NCBI GenBank assembly: GCA_037039685.1
Contig: JAWNGF010000002.1
Coordinates: forward strand, 2,108,001 to 2,172,000
Direction of reading: 5' to 3'
Length of the DNA: 64,000 nt
From: Ceratobasidium sp. AG-K
Lineage: Eukaryota; Basidiomycota; Agaricomycetes; Cantharellales; Ceratobasidiaceae
Shown: one piece after another, positions 20,475 to 32,413 of the stretch
Layout of the letters: every line of letters begins with the position of its first letter
Position numbering within the stretch: the stretch's first letter is position 1
Made by a program: the position numbers and the translations under genes
The notes under the pieces: generated by a model
What the model was told of the DNA's origin: nothing
What the model saw: the letters and a program-made list of their open reading frames with translations, nothing else
Database searches by the model: none

Positions 20475-23400
20475 TCAGTCGAGGCTTCTTCGACCAAGTA
20501 ATTGAGTAATCTCCCTGTGCTCTTTGAGCCAAGCAGGGAACGATGATTCGACGTTGTGCTGCCGTCGCTCTATCAGGTAGTTGGCAAGCACAATCAAGGT
20601 ACCGTATCGGTATCTAGCCAACGAAATTTGAGTCATGACAGGGCTTGAGATATCGGAGGCCGGGACATACAAATAATTCACTCCAAGATCCATCAGCTTC
20701 TTCTGCTTCAGAGACCCTGCTTCGCTAGCATCCACCTTGAGTTTGTAGCTGGTATAACCACATGAGCCGATACTAAACGTAAGTGTGATTGACCACCTAC
20801 TCGAAAATTGCTTTCCTAAGGTTCTGCACATCCGCCATCGCGTCGATTGCGTTGTCCGCGACCCGTTTAGCCACCTTCCCGTAAGATAAGACGCCAACCA
20901 ATTGAAGGATAATCTTGTATTCGCCCCGAAGATAGGCCTCTTCTTCGTAGCTACCGTCGACAGAGTCGTAGTGCGAGTTTGCATTGTACGTATCATCTTC
21001 GTCTCGAAAAGCAACTGTAACATCGCAACTGGATACGGTGGCTATCACGCATGCGGCAACCATGCCAGTTGTCGTCCGTCCACGTCTATTGAAAGATTAA
21101 CGTCACCTGCAGTCTTAAAATCAAAAGCTTACCCCTATATTTCACTTCATTAGTGTGTGCTGGAAATGATATATCAAATCACCCACCATTTGACAATTAA
21201 AAATGAGATCCCCTGCAACTTTCAAGCCCGCTTCAACTCGATGGACCAACTGATCAAGTGCATCAGGCAGGGGCGCTTGTTCGTCGGTCTATGGGTGGTT
21301 TGGTTACAGCATGAATTAGGAACGGATTGACTGAACTCACGATGGCCAGTCGGGCATAGTCCACCTAAGTCGGCATTAGTACCATGAATATATGCGTCGA
21401 ATAACGGGCGTCACCGCTACTAACTCGGTATCCTTCTTCTACAATCAATTGAAATACGTCCTTTGGGGTCATAATGTCCTCGATTGAAAGTGGTTCCCAC
21501 CTAGGGAATGCACGTGTGAATCAAACAGCCCAGATTTTAGTTGCTTTAAATACTGACTGCGCAGTGATGTCGAAAGAACCTGGTTGCGTCTCAACCTCGT
21601 CGTGTAGCAAAACTCGCCCTTCAAATTGAATCATTTCCCGCTCAACGTCTTTCTTCAAATTGAGTTCCATCGATTCGACGACGTCGGTTGTAATGCCTGT
21701 CGCTTCCACGTTGGTCAACGGACGATCTACAAGACGTAAGACGTGCGGACGTCCGCCAGCCACATATAGCACAGGTTCCTGCCACAAAGTTAGAGTCACT
21801 GGGTTTGTATGCACCGACTGGACCTACTTCACGTAGTGATGTCCAAAACACTGTATTTTTCCCTCCTGGTGCAGCGTCGACCCGGGCCAGCGCACGACGG
21901 AGACTGAAACAAGTCAAGTTCTGGCTTGCTAGATATTTCGACAAAACTCACCCGTCCACAGTTGGCATCCCGCTACCACAAACAAATTTACCATCCAGCT
22001 CCTGGTTGCTGACAAGTCCTAATGTTAAAGGAATGCGGCGAAAGTTGGCTGCGCCGTCGATGCGTTCGGGCAACGACATCTTTTGCAAGTTAGAGAAAAA
22101 GTCGCTCTTGAGGATAGTAGATGCGGACAGAACACTTCCTGAGCGGTTGGCAACAACATGTTTGATGTCATCGTCGAAAGCCACGTCCTCGCGTTCAGAT
22201 CGTTCAAGGGGCTTAAGGGCTTTAGCGCCTTCAACTCGAAGTTCGTTTTCAACGGTCGCGAATACCGGGCGCGATCGCACGAACTCTTCAAAAGATGCGA
22301 ACGTTCGAACGGTATCAGGGTCCGTCTCCGTGAGGAAGTTTTGGAACACAATCAACTCAAAGTATTTGCGAAGATTGTGAAGTCCTGGAATCACTGGTTT
22401 AATAAAAGCTCGGATAATAGGGAGGTACAGGCATACCGACTTGAATGAATCGTTTCTTTTGCCTCTCGTCGGTAGCGTCTTCTGCCTGAAGCCTGGCATC
22501 CTCAATGGATTCGCGAAGCTAGATTCATGAATTAGACTCCTACTCGTCAACGCGGCCTAATCTTCTTACATTCATAAATTGGTCGCATTGATCAATCGCA
22601 TCGTCTACAACCCGCTTCACATCAGGTCCTCGTCGAATAACTCGCAGTAGATCTACAAATGCGGTATAAGCGTACGTTCAAGATGCAAAGGGGTCAACGA
22701 ACTATTGATAACCTGATACGAAAGCCTTGGAGGGGTCTTCTTAGGAGTCTCACGTTCTCGGCTCGAGAGCGATAAGGATAACATTGTCATCCCACGCCTT
22801 GGCGTGCGCGAAGGTGCTCGCCCACGACTGTTTTTCAGCCATTCTTGAAGTAAAAGTACTACAATTGACGCAATAGTGCTCCGTCCTCGTCCAAGTTGGC
22901 AATTCAAGATAATCGGAGTGCGCTCTGAGTCGGTGCGAATCACTACATCCGTTAGAGCTTCGATATCGCTGAAGTCAGGTGGTCGTTCGGAAGTAATGGG
23001 GATACGACTATATGCGATGTCGACATCATCCACTGTAGAAGACATAACGTCCTTGGGTACCGCAATATCCTTTGGGTCGGCTTCGTCCCAGATAGGTACC
23101 ACCGTTCCATCTGCGTTCTCAGAGTGGAGCAAGATCCTAGTTTCACGAAGTAAACGATAGTGCCAAACACGGGCCCACTGATCATCCCTTACCGTCCTTG
23201 AAATGCATTCACTTCAGCAACGACATCATTCTTGAGACGATCTTCAAGTATTTCCAGGCTAGAAGAATATCAGAGCGATCAGTGTCGTCCATAAGCCATT
23301 GAACGCCTCTTACCGTCCGGCAGAAATTCCACCATAATCCTGTTATTATTTAGTTTCACGTGAATTAGTTCGCTGCATTAAATGCCACACCTTCATATTT

Positions 23401-26400
23401 CTCAGGGAGTAATTCTCTCTCCGGAGACAATGAGCGGCACCATTGACGTAAATGATTGGCTCCTCCCTGTACGCTCGTCAGAGGTATATCGGCTATCCGT
23501 AACGCAGACGCACCGGAGGTTAATCCACGCAATCTTGTGTACGGAGGGATAGTCTTCCTTGACTCGGCGCACCACCGCTTCAATGGCTTCCTCGTTAGGT
23601 TGCCCAAGCGCGTATATATTGGTGCCAGGAATGTTTCGAAAATTGATCGCGCCGCGTACGTTTTCGCCGCCCACATTTTGCCCTTCAGACCTCCAAAGGT
23701 CGGACTTGAGAAGCATCCTGCAGCACAAGCACTAAATCGAAAAGAGCCAATGAACAATACCCGATTAAGCATACCCTTCCCGTAGAATAATACCACTTCG
23801 GTTCTATTTGGTAGCATATAGTTAGTATAGAATTTGGACACGAACACCAAATAAAGTCCGGCACCAACCTTGACTACATGCTCAGTCCATTCGTCTCCCA
23901 ATACGCGCCCTCCTGCGACTTGCGGTGCTTGCCCGGTTTCACCTTTAGAGATTATGGACAGATCCGCCACGGGAGCAAATACATTCAGGCGAAGACCCGA
24001 CTTGCGCATAAACTTCACTTGACTGAGCAAGAACATGATTCAAAAGAAGTGCACATCAATCACTCGACTTACTTCCAAATTTCGGTTCTTGCCTAGAAGA
24101 TCATACCTGAATTAGCATTCAATCGGTACGAACCCAGAAGAACCTACATCCATCCATTCCGAAAACGACTCGCTAAAATCCGTGCTTTCTTCGACATATC
24201 CCGCAAAGGCAATTGTAAAGTAGCTATAGGGGTGTCAATAAAAGAACGTCGCCTGACAGAAAATTCATACTATTTTTCCATTGCTCGCTTGGCCTTCTGG
24301 ATATGCGCGCTACGGCCTTTATCATCCATACTCGTGACGGAATAGTCGACACGGTGTGCCAAAATTTCCTCTCGTAAATTAGCCACATGATCGCCTGGAA
24401 GTGAACCCCGTTTAATCAGCTAACTCAAAGGCGCAAAAACGTATTGGTGAGCATACAACTGTCAACCACCCTATCGGCCAGCTTCTTCACGTACAATCCG
24501 CCCTCCAAGCATCCAAGGAGCGACTGTATAAGCCCATAATTCCCCATGTGTGCTTTACGCAGATTGTCCATAAGCGACGGCTGTGCCAGAAGGAGCTCGA
24601 TAGCAGACTGAGTATTGGCGCTAGGCAAACCTGATTGATACCCATAGTAAGAATCACGGCTGAATATCTCAAAGCGGGAAATACTTCTAAACATACTTTG
24701 TTGCAGCAGATATGTCAACCGGAGCAACGACTTGCTCAACTCTTGCTGAGTTTCAACTTGTTCGAGAGCGACTGCCGCTTGGATTTCGGCTGGCTAATAA
24801 AATCACGCATGAGTTTGGTTTCATACATTAGGAAAAACACCATACTGTGGCGATCCCCGAACCCGGAGTCGATACAGCTGCCTTTGCAAACGGGTCAGGG
24901 AATCCACGTGCAATAAGTTGTTTGCGCCGAATCAAGCATGCAGACACCATGGCAAACGTGGCTAGTTGGGCGCAAGGCGGTCAGTCAATACCCCATTTAA
25001 CCCTCGAATAGACGTCCCCAGGGGATTCGTAGGCGAGAGCGATAAAATGAGTAGATTTAACGGCTTACTTCGTACGGCACCCATTCCACAGCTGAAAACC
25101 AAAGCCGTCTCAAGGGGATCGATGGACTTTATAACGTTGAGGTAGGCATCGAGATAGTTGTCCTATGTTAGGTACAGTTAGTAACCTCAATTCGCGTTTA
25201 ACTCTGGAGCTACGAACTTCAATTGCTCGATCAGGCGTTATCGGAATACTAAACGGGATGATGTGAGTCCACAAGGTATATTGACACGGGCACAAGTAAC
25301 TTACCGATGATACTTGACAGGTACACAAATGCGTCAACAGCGATATCAAACAAACATATCCGAGACTCTAACCTCGACATTCCAGCCCTCATCCCGCGCC
25401 TCTTGCCAAACTTCACGAGACGTCTTGACGCTACCAGCGTCGACGGAGGTCCATGTTGGAATTAGCGATTCTCCGTCAGCTAGACGAGAATAAGCGCTTG
25501 GTCTGAAAGTTTGTCACTTTACCAACCATCTTCAACATGTGTCAGAAGAAGCCCTCCGAATCTATTCCCGAAGAGAAGTTAGCATTCATCCATGCAATAC
25601 ATCGTCCAAAAGCGAACCTTTGAGCCTCAGCCAAAATGTCAGCTTTCAGACGATCCTCAATTGCTTCGATATTGGACGCGCGATCTGAAAGCTGAAGTGC
25701 CGTTTTCGGCGCTGACGCTTCTCGAAGTACGTAAGGTCGCCCAGCAATGTATATTACCGGTTCTGCGATTGTACGTCAAGATCAACCGTTGACTGAAGCA
25801 CACAGTGACGCACCCTCGCGAGTAGAGAACCACACGCAACCGGTGCGAGTAGGTAGCTTCGCTATATTTGAAAGCGGCGATTGAGCAGGGGAGCCTCCAG
25901 TCGAGCTCTTGGGAGGGCTACAACCCAGAATTGAAAGAATTGCCCGTAACCCTCCAACGCGAGGCTGGGCTGCTCCGTAGACGTTGAGTGCGGCCGCTCC
26001 CCCTCTTGGGGCCCTAAAGTTGGGGGCGCCTGTGAAATACCTGCGGTTAGATACTCAGCCAGAAACACGCGCTCGTTCACCCACCTTGGAGGTTGATATC
26101 CAGATCCATCGCGCGCCCTAGACAAGACGTAAGAAATCAATCAACAATATACTCACTTTGAGCCTACCTGTGGGATAATGGTCCGTTTTCAATATGCATC
26201 CTCTGCTCAAGACTGTCCCGTTACGTGTCTTGACAACCGTGGTCGTGGCACGTATTAGGGTGGGTGAGTTGTCCAATAATCTTGCGTTGGATAAAGAAGT
26301 CGCAGGTTTACGCGAGCTGAACAACATTGAACCAGACCCAGATGCGGCCCTTCCATGACCTAATGCAAGGTTGGTGGAAGCTGGACGGGTGGGCGGGCCA

Positions 26401-26504
26401 GGGCTTGCGTTTCTGTTTCTTCCTGCAAACGCCGGGTTTGAAGAGATATGGTGCAAATGGGCAGCGCCTAGGTATGGCCTGCGCTGGCCAGGAGGCGTTG
26501 ACAT
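20475..26504 (-). CDS. Paladin-like protein with three tandem PTP-like phytase domains
   Basis: Very large multi-exon gene. Start ATG at 26504 (MSTPPGQRRPYLG), a disordered Ser-rich stretch, then TTVVKTRNGTVLSRGCILKTDHYP. Repeat 1: LQGAPNFRAP, VYGAAQPRVGGLRAILSILG, CVWFSTREEPVIYIAGRPYVLR, and a P-loop FSCGMGAVRTTFAMV (CX5R). Repeat 2: NVRGAINFRNIPGTNIYALGQP, KIAWINLRE, and the P-loop ILNCQLGRGRSTIASIVVLL. Repeat 3: IDGAANFRRIPLTLGL, VFWTSLREEPVLYVAGGRPHVLR, and the P-loop FNCQMGRGRTTTGMV. The third P-loop forms only if a 2-nt exon at 21133-21134 is included. The family hydrolyses inositol phosphates in bacteria; paladin is a cytosolic phosphatase-like protein in animals. All three P-loops keep Cys and Arg. 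Stop at 20475. Divergent from the transporter gene. Confidence 0.88.
21133..21134 (-). other. 2-nt microexon (GG) in the third P-loop of the paladin-like gene
   Basis: On the minus strand: donor ATG|GTGGGT (intron 21186-21135, 52 nt), acceptor ATATAG, exon GG, donor GTAAGC (intron 21132-21086, 47 nt), acceptor CAATAG, then ACGTGGACGG. Joining ATG + GG + A CGT gives CQMGRGRTTTGM, the exact CX5R loop. Skipping the two bases shifts the frame. Each intron has a branch-like motif (CTAAT, TTAAT). Confidence 0.7.
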
Positions 26505-26957
26505 CGTGCGTTGGTGGTGGATGCGTGCAAGCGGGTAATAGTGTATTCGTTTGCCTCGCCGGACGTAGACAAGCATGGGCAACACGCTGATCGGAGCTCA
26601 ATTATACCTTGTTTGGGGCGAGACATCACATCACGTGTTCCGTTACTTCTTCTTCGACTGGTTGTGTCATGGCTCTTCCAGCTCTGCGAATTCAACTCGC
26701 TCAACCGAAAAACCGAACGTGATAAGCCCACGGATAAGCTACCACCGCTTAGACAGCTGCGTATCTGTGTATATTTCACCTAAGAATACGCTCGAACCTC
26801 AGTATACACCGAACTATCTTATCAGTCGGTCTTCTCATGCCAAAGGCAGGCAATCTCACCGGCTATTCCACGATGCCCAGCCTTCTATTCTGGTGCTTTC
26901 GGACTGGGCGTTTCCCAAGAATCATGACACTGTTCGGTTTAAGTACAGCTCCACAAC
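26505..26957. promoter_or_regulatory. Divergent spacer paladin-like / MFS transporter
   Basis: 453 bp between two divergent ATGs, with a CACGTG at about 26634 and no coding exon seen. Presumably it holds both promoters. Confidence 0.4.
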
Positions 26958-29196
26958 ATGACCTCCCGCCGTGGCCTCCCCCCTACTGCCATGGGTTCTT
27001 ACGACGAGAAACGTGACATCGAACGCGAGAGTGTCGACCTCAAGAAGGAGCCATCGCATCATGTCACCGTTACTGCCACAGGTGTTGATGATGCTCTCAG
27101 GTTGACCATGAAACAAGGCTCGGTCCAACCTCTCACTCCCGAGGAGGCGCTGAGGATCCGGAAGAAAATAGACAAGCATGTTCTACCCCTCATGATGATT
27201 TGTGAGTCTGAGTTTGGCTTCTACTGTTCGTCTTCTAATATTTGATTCCAGTGTATTGGGTCCAATTTATGGACAAAACAACTCTGGGGAATAGTGCTAT
27301 TCTTGGGATTCGAACAGATACCCATCTAGATGCCAACCAGTGAGTTATGGATTCCCCGAATGAACGGCTGCTAACGGTTCAGCGTGTTCCAGATAGTAAG
27401 GTTTCCTTGGGACCAGTATCCAGTGACGCTAGGTTGATGTCGGTTATTTTAGCAACTGGCTCGGAACGATATTCTACATTGCATATCTTGTGTTTGAATA
27501 CCCGTGAGCATCCCATGCAGGTGTCTCGTACCTACCTAACCATTACGTAGTCAGAACTTGGCCCTCCAGCGTTTCCCAGTTGGGAAATGGATGAGCGCGA
27601 ACATCACCTGCTGGGGAATAGCCCTCACTATGCATGCCGCCTGCAAGAACTTTGGCGGTCTAATGGCATGCCGAATTATCCTTGGCATGTGCGAAGGCTC
27701 GATTACCGCCGGATTCATGATCGTAACCAGCATGTTTTATACTCGCTCCGAGCAAAGTCTTCGTGTCGGGTACTGGTGTAAGTTGGACTTTACCTGAACT
27801 TGCTCACGTATACTCACCAATAGGCGTAGTCTTGATGAACGGAACCGCGCAGATAATCTCAGGATTCCTCGCCTTCGGGGTCCTCCATATCAAGACGGAC
27901 GGATTCGCCCCCTGGCAGTGGTTCATGATCATCACTGGGGCAATTACGCTAGCCACCGCCGCAGCGTACTTTTTCTGGTTCCCCGACTCGCCCGCGACTG
28001 CGTGGTTTTTGACGCCCGAAGAACGAGTAATGGCAATCGAACGTATCAAGGTCAATCAAACGGGAGTTGAGAATAAGGTTTGGAAAAAGGACCAGTAGGA
28101 ATTTTTAGATATTAGATAGCCGCTCGTTCGCTCACCTGCCGACGGGGTCTAGATTTATCGAAGCTTTAACGGATCCCAAGACGTGGCTGTTTGCGCTTTT
28201 CTCATGCCTAGATAATATTCCAAACTCGCTCACAAACCAGCGCAGGTGCGTTTCCTCTTTGCTGAGATCGAAGTATTATTTAGTTTTTTTCTCAGTATTA
28301 TCGTCAACTCTTTCGGATTCTCCACACTCCAGACCACCCTGCTCGGATGCGTCGATGGCGTAATTGAAAGCAAGTCAACCCGCATACACCCACTCTACGG
28401 CAAACTAATAATCTCGTTCTAGTCGCGACCATCTGGACTGGTGTCATCCTAGCCGACAAATGGGAAAACAGTCGTGCCTATGTTGCCGTCATCTATTTCG
28501 TGCCAAACGTCCTTGGCTCAATTCTTGTGAACGGTAGGTCCATCTAAAGCCATAAGCTTGACCTTCTTATTGATATTCCCAATAGTTCTGCCGTGGTCAA
28601 ACAAGATTGGGCTTTTGTTTTCGGTCTGGATTACGGGTGTGGGTACAACTGGCTTCGTACTTTCTTTGGGTTGGGTTACAGCGGTTACCGCGGGGCACAC
28701 AAAACGAATCACGTCGGTCTTTCTGCAACATTCCTTCTTACGATGCATCCAACTGACTCAATCCTCCAGTGTACAAGCCATTATGCTCTCCGCCTACTGT
28801 GTAGGTAATCTCGTTGGGCCCCAGATGTGGCAAGAACAATACAAACCTAGGTATTATTCAACACCCTCGTCCAAATCACACTTTACCCACATCATTATAG
28901 GAACCGAATTCCATGGATTGTCATCACAATTAGTTACTTCCTCTGTCCCGTCATTCTGCTTATCATACGACACCGTCTTTCATGCGAAAATAAGAAGCGC
29001 GACATGGAACCCAAAGTTGCGGAGAACGATGACGCATACATTGAGGAAATTTTGGATGATGGGACGCGGGTTGAGCGAAAGGTCGATAAGGTAAACACCA
29101 GTTCTTATTGTGGGTTGGAGCTACGCTGACAACTTGGAGCAGGCTTTCCTTGACCTTACGGATATCCAGAACCGAGACTTCAGATATGTGCTTTAA
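26958..29196 (+). CDS. MFS transporter, allantoate permease (Dal5) / ACS family
   Basis: Plasma-membrane anion:cation symporter type, usually for allantoate, nicotinate or other organic anions; the substrate here is not predictable. After a polar N-terminus with LTPEEALRIRKKIDKHVLPLMMI come LYWVQFMDKTTLGNSAILGI, NQYNWLGTIFYIAYLVFEYP, LQRFPVGKWMSANITCWGIA, RIILGMCEGSITAGFMIVTS and YFFWFPDSPATAWFLTPEER, the cytosolic loop motif of the family. The second half has IEALTDPKTWLFALF, NSFGFSTLQTTLLG, NKIGLLFSVWITG and MLSAYCVGNLVGPQ. About twelve TM segments are expected. A 3-nt exon (27393-27395) supplies the Gln-Tyr of QYNWLG, and the intron 28370-28422 has GC..AG ends. The stop TAA is at 29194-29196. 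Confidence 0.93.
27393..27395 (+). other. 3-nt microexon (ATA) of the MFS transporter
   Basis: Acceptor GTTCCAG, exon ATA, donor GTAAGG. Upstream exon ends CA (27339) and downstream exon starts C AAC TGG (27453): CA|A TA|C AAC gives Gln-Tyr-Asn before WLG, as in the family. Flanking introns are 53 nt (with a GCTAACG branch site) and 57 nt. Confidence 0.8.
28370..28422 (+). other. GC..AG intron in the MFS transporter
   Basis: Donor GAAA|GCAAGT and acceptor TTCTAG, 53 nt. The junction reads DGVIEIATIW in frame; no GT donor nearby does so. Confidence 0.75.
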
Positions 29197-30521
29197 ACAA
29201 AAGTGGATGGAGCTGTACAAATTGAACAAAAAGAATGAAACGCATATTCATTGCGCAAATGTCCAATGCGCCTGACTTTAGAACCATACACTGATAATGC
29301 CATAATGGACAGTCATATGAGGAACTACGGCTAAACGCGACTAGGTATTTTGCGATCACGCTATGCGCTTTTGTAACTGCCGGCTCCTTGCTTTACCATA
29401 TGGTGGTTGTGACCTGCGCGTGTTAGATACTAAAATTAGGTACATAGGTATCGTAATTCGTGAGTTCCATTAGTCGCGTAGCTAAGCCCACCCTAATCGA
29501 CGCGTAACCACTTCTCCCGCCTCGTTCAGTTCCCCTACACCCATTCGGAACTTATATACATGTACATAAGTTAAGTCGTGGAGATACTTGGAGATGTGAT
29601 TGTGGCGTTACTTGACCAAGAGGGGCAGTGCGGCAGATCCTGTAGTGGCCTCGGTAACCCTTTTGAGCCAGCTGTATGTGTAAAAATGATTTCAAAAAGC
29701 TTCGCTTGGTGTGCTGCACTTCTCTGGAGGGCCTGAAAGCACACATATACAGCCAGTGATTTACCGGAAGCGGCTCGTCTTTGGACTGCTAAACTCCCTT
29801 GCATCCGGAATCCCGTAACCTTGCCCGACCTGTAGTCGAAATCCATGCGTTTGATGGCGGACGAAGAAGCATGCCAACCAAACATGGCTGCTGAAATTGG
29901 GGATGGATGGATGAGCACGGACATCGCAGTTGTAGAGAACGGCCTTTTAACGAAGCATATAGTCCATACAAAGCTCAAGTCACTTATGACATCCATTTAT
30001 ATATCGTTACAAAAAGTATCCGCGTCTACGTCACCCACACGTTCATCCCCATAACTTGAAAGGCAGTTGGATATCCACGTCATGGCATAAGCGCCAAGCG
30101 GTCGCTGCACACGTGAGACATCAACCACGTGAAAACTGATTCCCACATGATTGTCATTCGTTCTTGGTGCTCTCGGATGAAGGTGTATGCCGGTTCCTGC
30201 ACAACGCGACGACAGCGAGGCAAGCATCAAGACGACACAACTCGAGTGAATTGCTCTGCTTTCGACTATAGATCCTTGGTTCTGGACTACCGCTAAATTC
30301 TTGAGACTGGTTACTCTATACTTCGGAGCGTGGATTGCTGTAAAGTAAGTTTAGGTTATGGCTCTTTTACCTTGCACCTTTGACGTGGTGTAGCATTTCC
30401 ACAGGCTTCAATTGAATCGCACTTCACCTGGATCTCCCCGGAGCCGAAGGTATGACTTTATTTGGATTTCCAGTGACTCGAAGATTGTTGACTTGTTTCT
30501 AGCCACCAACTTTGAAGTTCA
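29197..30521. other. 1.3 kb intergenic region
   Basis: 3' flank of the transporter and upstream region of the tail-anchored protein gene. Two CACGTG boxes lie 16 bp apart at 30110-30115 and 30126-30131. A minus-strand frame of 141 codons with a true ATG (29996-29571) is present, but I see no motif in it. An acceptor TTCTAG at about 30502 suggests a 5' UTR intron of the downstream gene. Confidence 0.35.
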
Positions 30522-31993
30522 ATGTCTCAGACCAAGGTCATGTACCAAAGGCCTATCACAAGGGATGCGATCTCCCTTCGACCAGCCCGGCAGCCTCATG
30601 AGCGGATGTTGCGTAAATCCAAATCTACACGCTCCGAGACAATTTCAAAACTCAAGACTGCATACTCGCACGCGGCTCGAGCGTTTCTTCACCATCGTAT
30701 CGAAGAAGCCCACACGTTGGTAGAGGAAGCTTTTGAGCTTTTGCATCCACCGGCGGCTCAGGAGCATAGTTCACTCTCAACGTACCGGCGCAAGTGGGAT
30801 ATTTTGCGTATTACCTTGGAGACGACGCTTTACACGACGCCTATATCGGGGTCCTCCTCTAAACGTGCCATCAAGTTAGGCTCTATAGATGAATCATCTT
30901 CGTCATCGACTACCCCCATTCCTCAAAGTCCCAATGGCTCAATTTCCCCTCGGTCTAAAAATCCCTTGATTGACGATCCTCTACTACTCTCACCCCCATC
31001 CCTTCTCGGAACATTACATACTCGATCGCTGAAGCTATTTACACCCTCTACGGATCGCCCCAATTCACGTTTTCTCCCCGCGCCAGTCCTTGTGGCATTG
31101 GTACTTGCCAGCCTCAAGCTGGAATGCCCTCAAGTCGGGAGGGGAATGGTCGACGATTGGCTAGCGAATCGTGAATCGCTGGGCCTTGGGTTCGATAGCG
31201 AAGTCCAGGGGGACGAGAGGGAAGGTTACGAGAAAGTGATAGAGGTATACTCTCTTCACGTCTTGCCGCGGTTGAATGAATGGGAATATGCGAAGGAGTT
31301 TTTGGAGTCCGAGATGGAAATGAGGCCCGCAAAGCGAGAGGTATGTACAATAGTTGGGTTCCTTCGAGTCTCGGACTGAAATTGTTGTAGGAACTTGTCG
31401 CAACCCTGGCCGCACATCATGCTAAATCCCTTCTCCCTCCAAGTCCCAAGCCTAGCCAGCTACACAACATAGACAACTCGGTGTCTGGGAGCTCCGGGGC
31501 ACCTACTCCTCGAGCGGTTTCTCCGGCGCCGTCTAGTGTTTCATCCCACACTGCGGTACCCAACTCACGCTCGGTGGCTACCCTGTTGCACAATAAATCT
31601 TCTTTGACATCTCCTTCACCCCTGTCACCTCCATCCGCCACGACGGCCCGTCAACAGCGTTCCGCAAACATTGCATCATCCAGCATTGTGCCGACAACAC
31701 TTGCGATCCCTCCGCCGGGACCGACGTTAGCGGCGCAGCCAGCATTGCCTGCGCAGCCTACAGTTTTACAACTGCTCAAGGCAGTACTGATACCTTACGT
31801 AAGACGCCTCAATGCGCCTGTAGTGCTGTTGGCCATTGTGCTTTCATTTGTCGGACTGGCGAGTCGGTTTGGCCGGAGACCGAGGGGCGGGAGCGGCGCT
31901 GACATGGCGAGGCGACGGCTTGCCGGGGGGTCTGGGGGAATGTGGGCTGGACTAGTTGACGCTGTAAAAATGAGCGGCCGAGGGTTGGTTTGA
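30522..31993 (+). CDS. Tail-anchored helical protein, possibly Pex26-like peroxin
   Basis: Two exons, the junction after MRPAKRE at an intron with GTATGT..GTAG ends. N-terminal half is alpha-helical (SKLKTAYSHAARAFLHHRIEEAHTLVEEAFELLH; YRRKWDILRITLETTLY; VLVALVLASLKLECPQVGRGMVDDWL), resembling TPR-type repeats. A Ser/Pro linker follows, then one hydrophobic segment (NAPVVLLAIVLSFVGLASRF) near the C-terminus with basic residues after it (RRPRGG, ARRRL). This is the layout of Pex26/Pex15, the peroxisomal anchor of the Pex1/Pex6 ATPases, but the assignment is an inference from architecture. A generic tail-anchored protein cannot be excluded. Start is the ATG at 30522 just after a probable leader intron. 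Confidence 0.65.
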
Positions 31994-32413
31994 GACCTGT
32001 GTTCTTCGCATATGTTTTTTATGACTGTTTTCTAATGCATCGATTTGACGAGTTTGAACCAAATCGTGTCAGATTGGTCATGTGAAATGACAATACAAAC
32101 ACAGCCATATATGATCAACCCCACTCATGTCGGGATGTGTAACACTCAGGTTCGTCCTCATGGCTGTTTAAAACCAGTTTGCCGCGTGCAGGTGATGGGC
32201 TCCTTTTGCTCTTAACCTCGGCTCCCGGCGTCACCTGTTAATCTTGTTCCTCTTGCCTACAAAAACGCCACCTTGGTAGACTCGTGCCCGGCTTGGAGCC
32301 AAGGAGCTTGGACTTTACTAGAGATATAATCCATATCTGTGTTGCCCCAAGCGCTTCTTAGCTTTAGCCACTTCTGCTACCCCACCGTCATCGGCATCTT
32401 GTTTCTGACGATC
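31994..32413. other. Intergenic, tail-anchored protein / otubain
   Basis: 420 bp without coding signals; presumed 3' UTR and otubain promoter. Confidence 0.4.

Noticed and set aside
27290..27320. GGGATTCGAAC, like a tRNA B-box on the minus strand
   Set aside because: It codes LGIRTD in the MFS transporter and no A-box or cloverleaf surrounds it.
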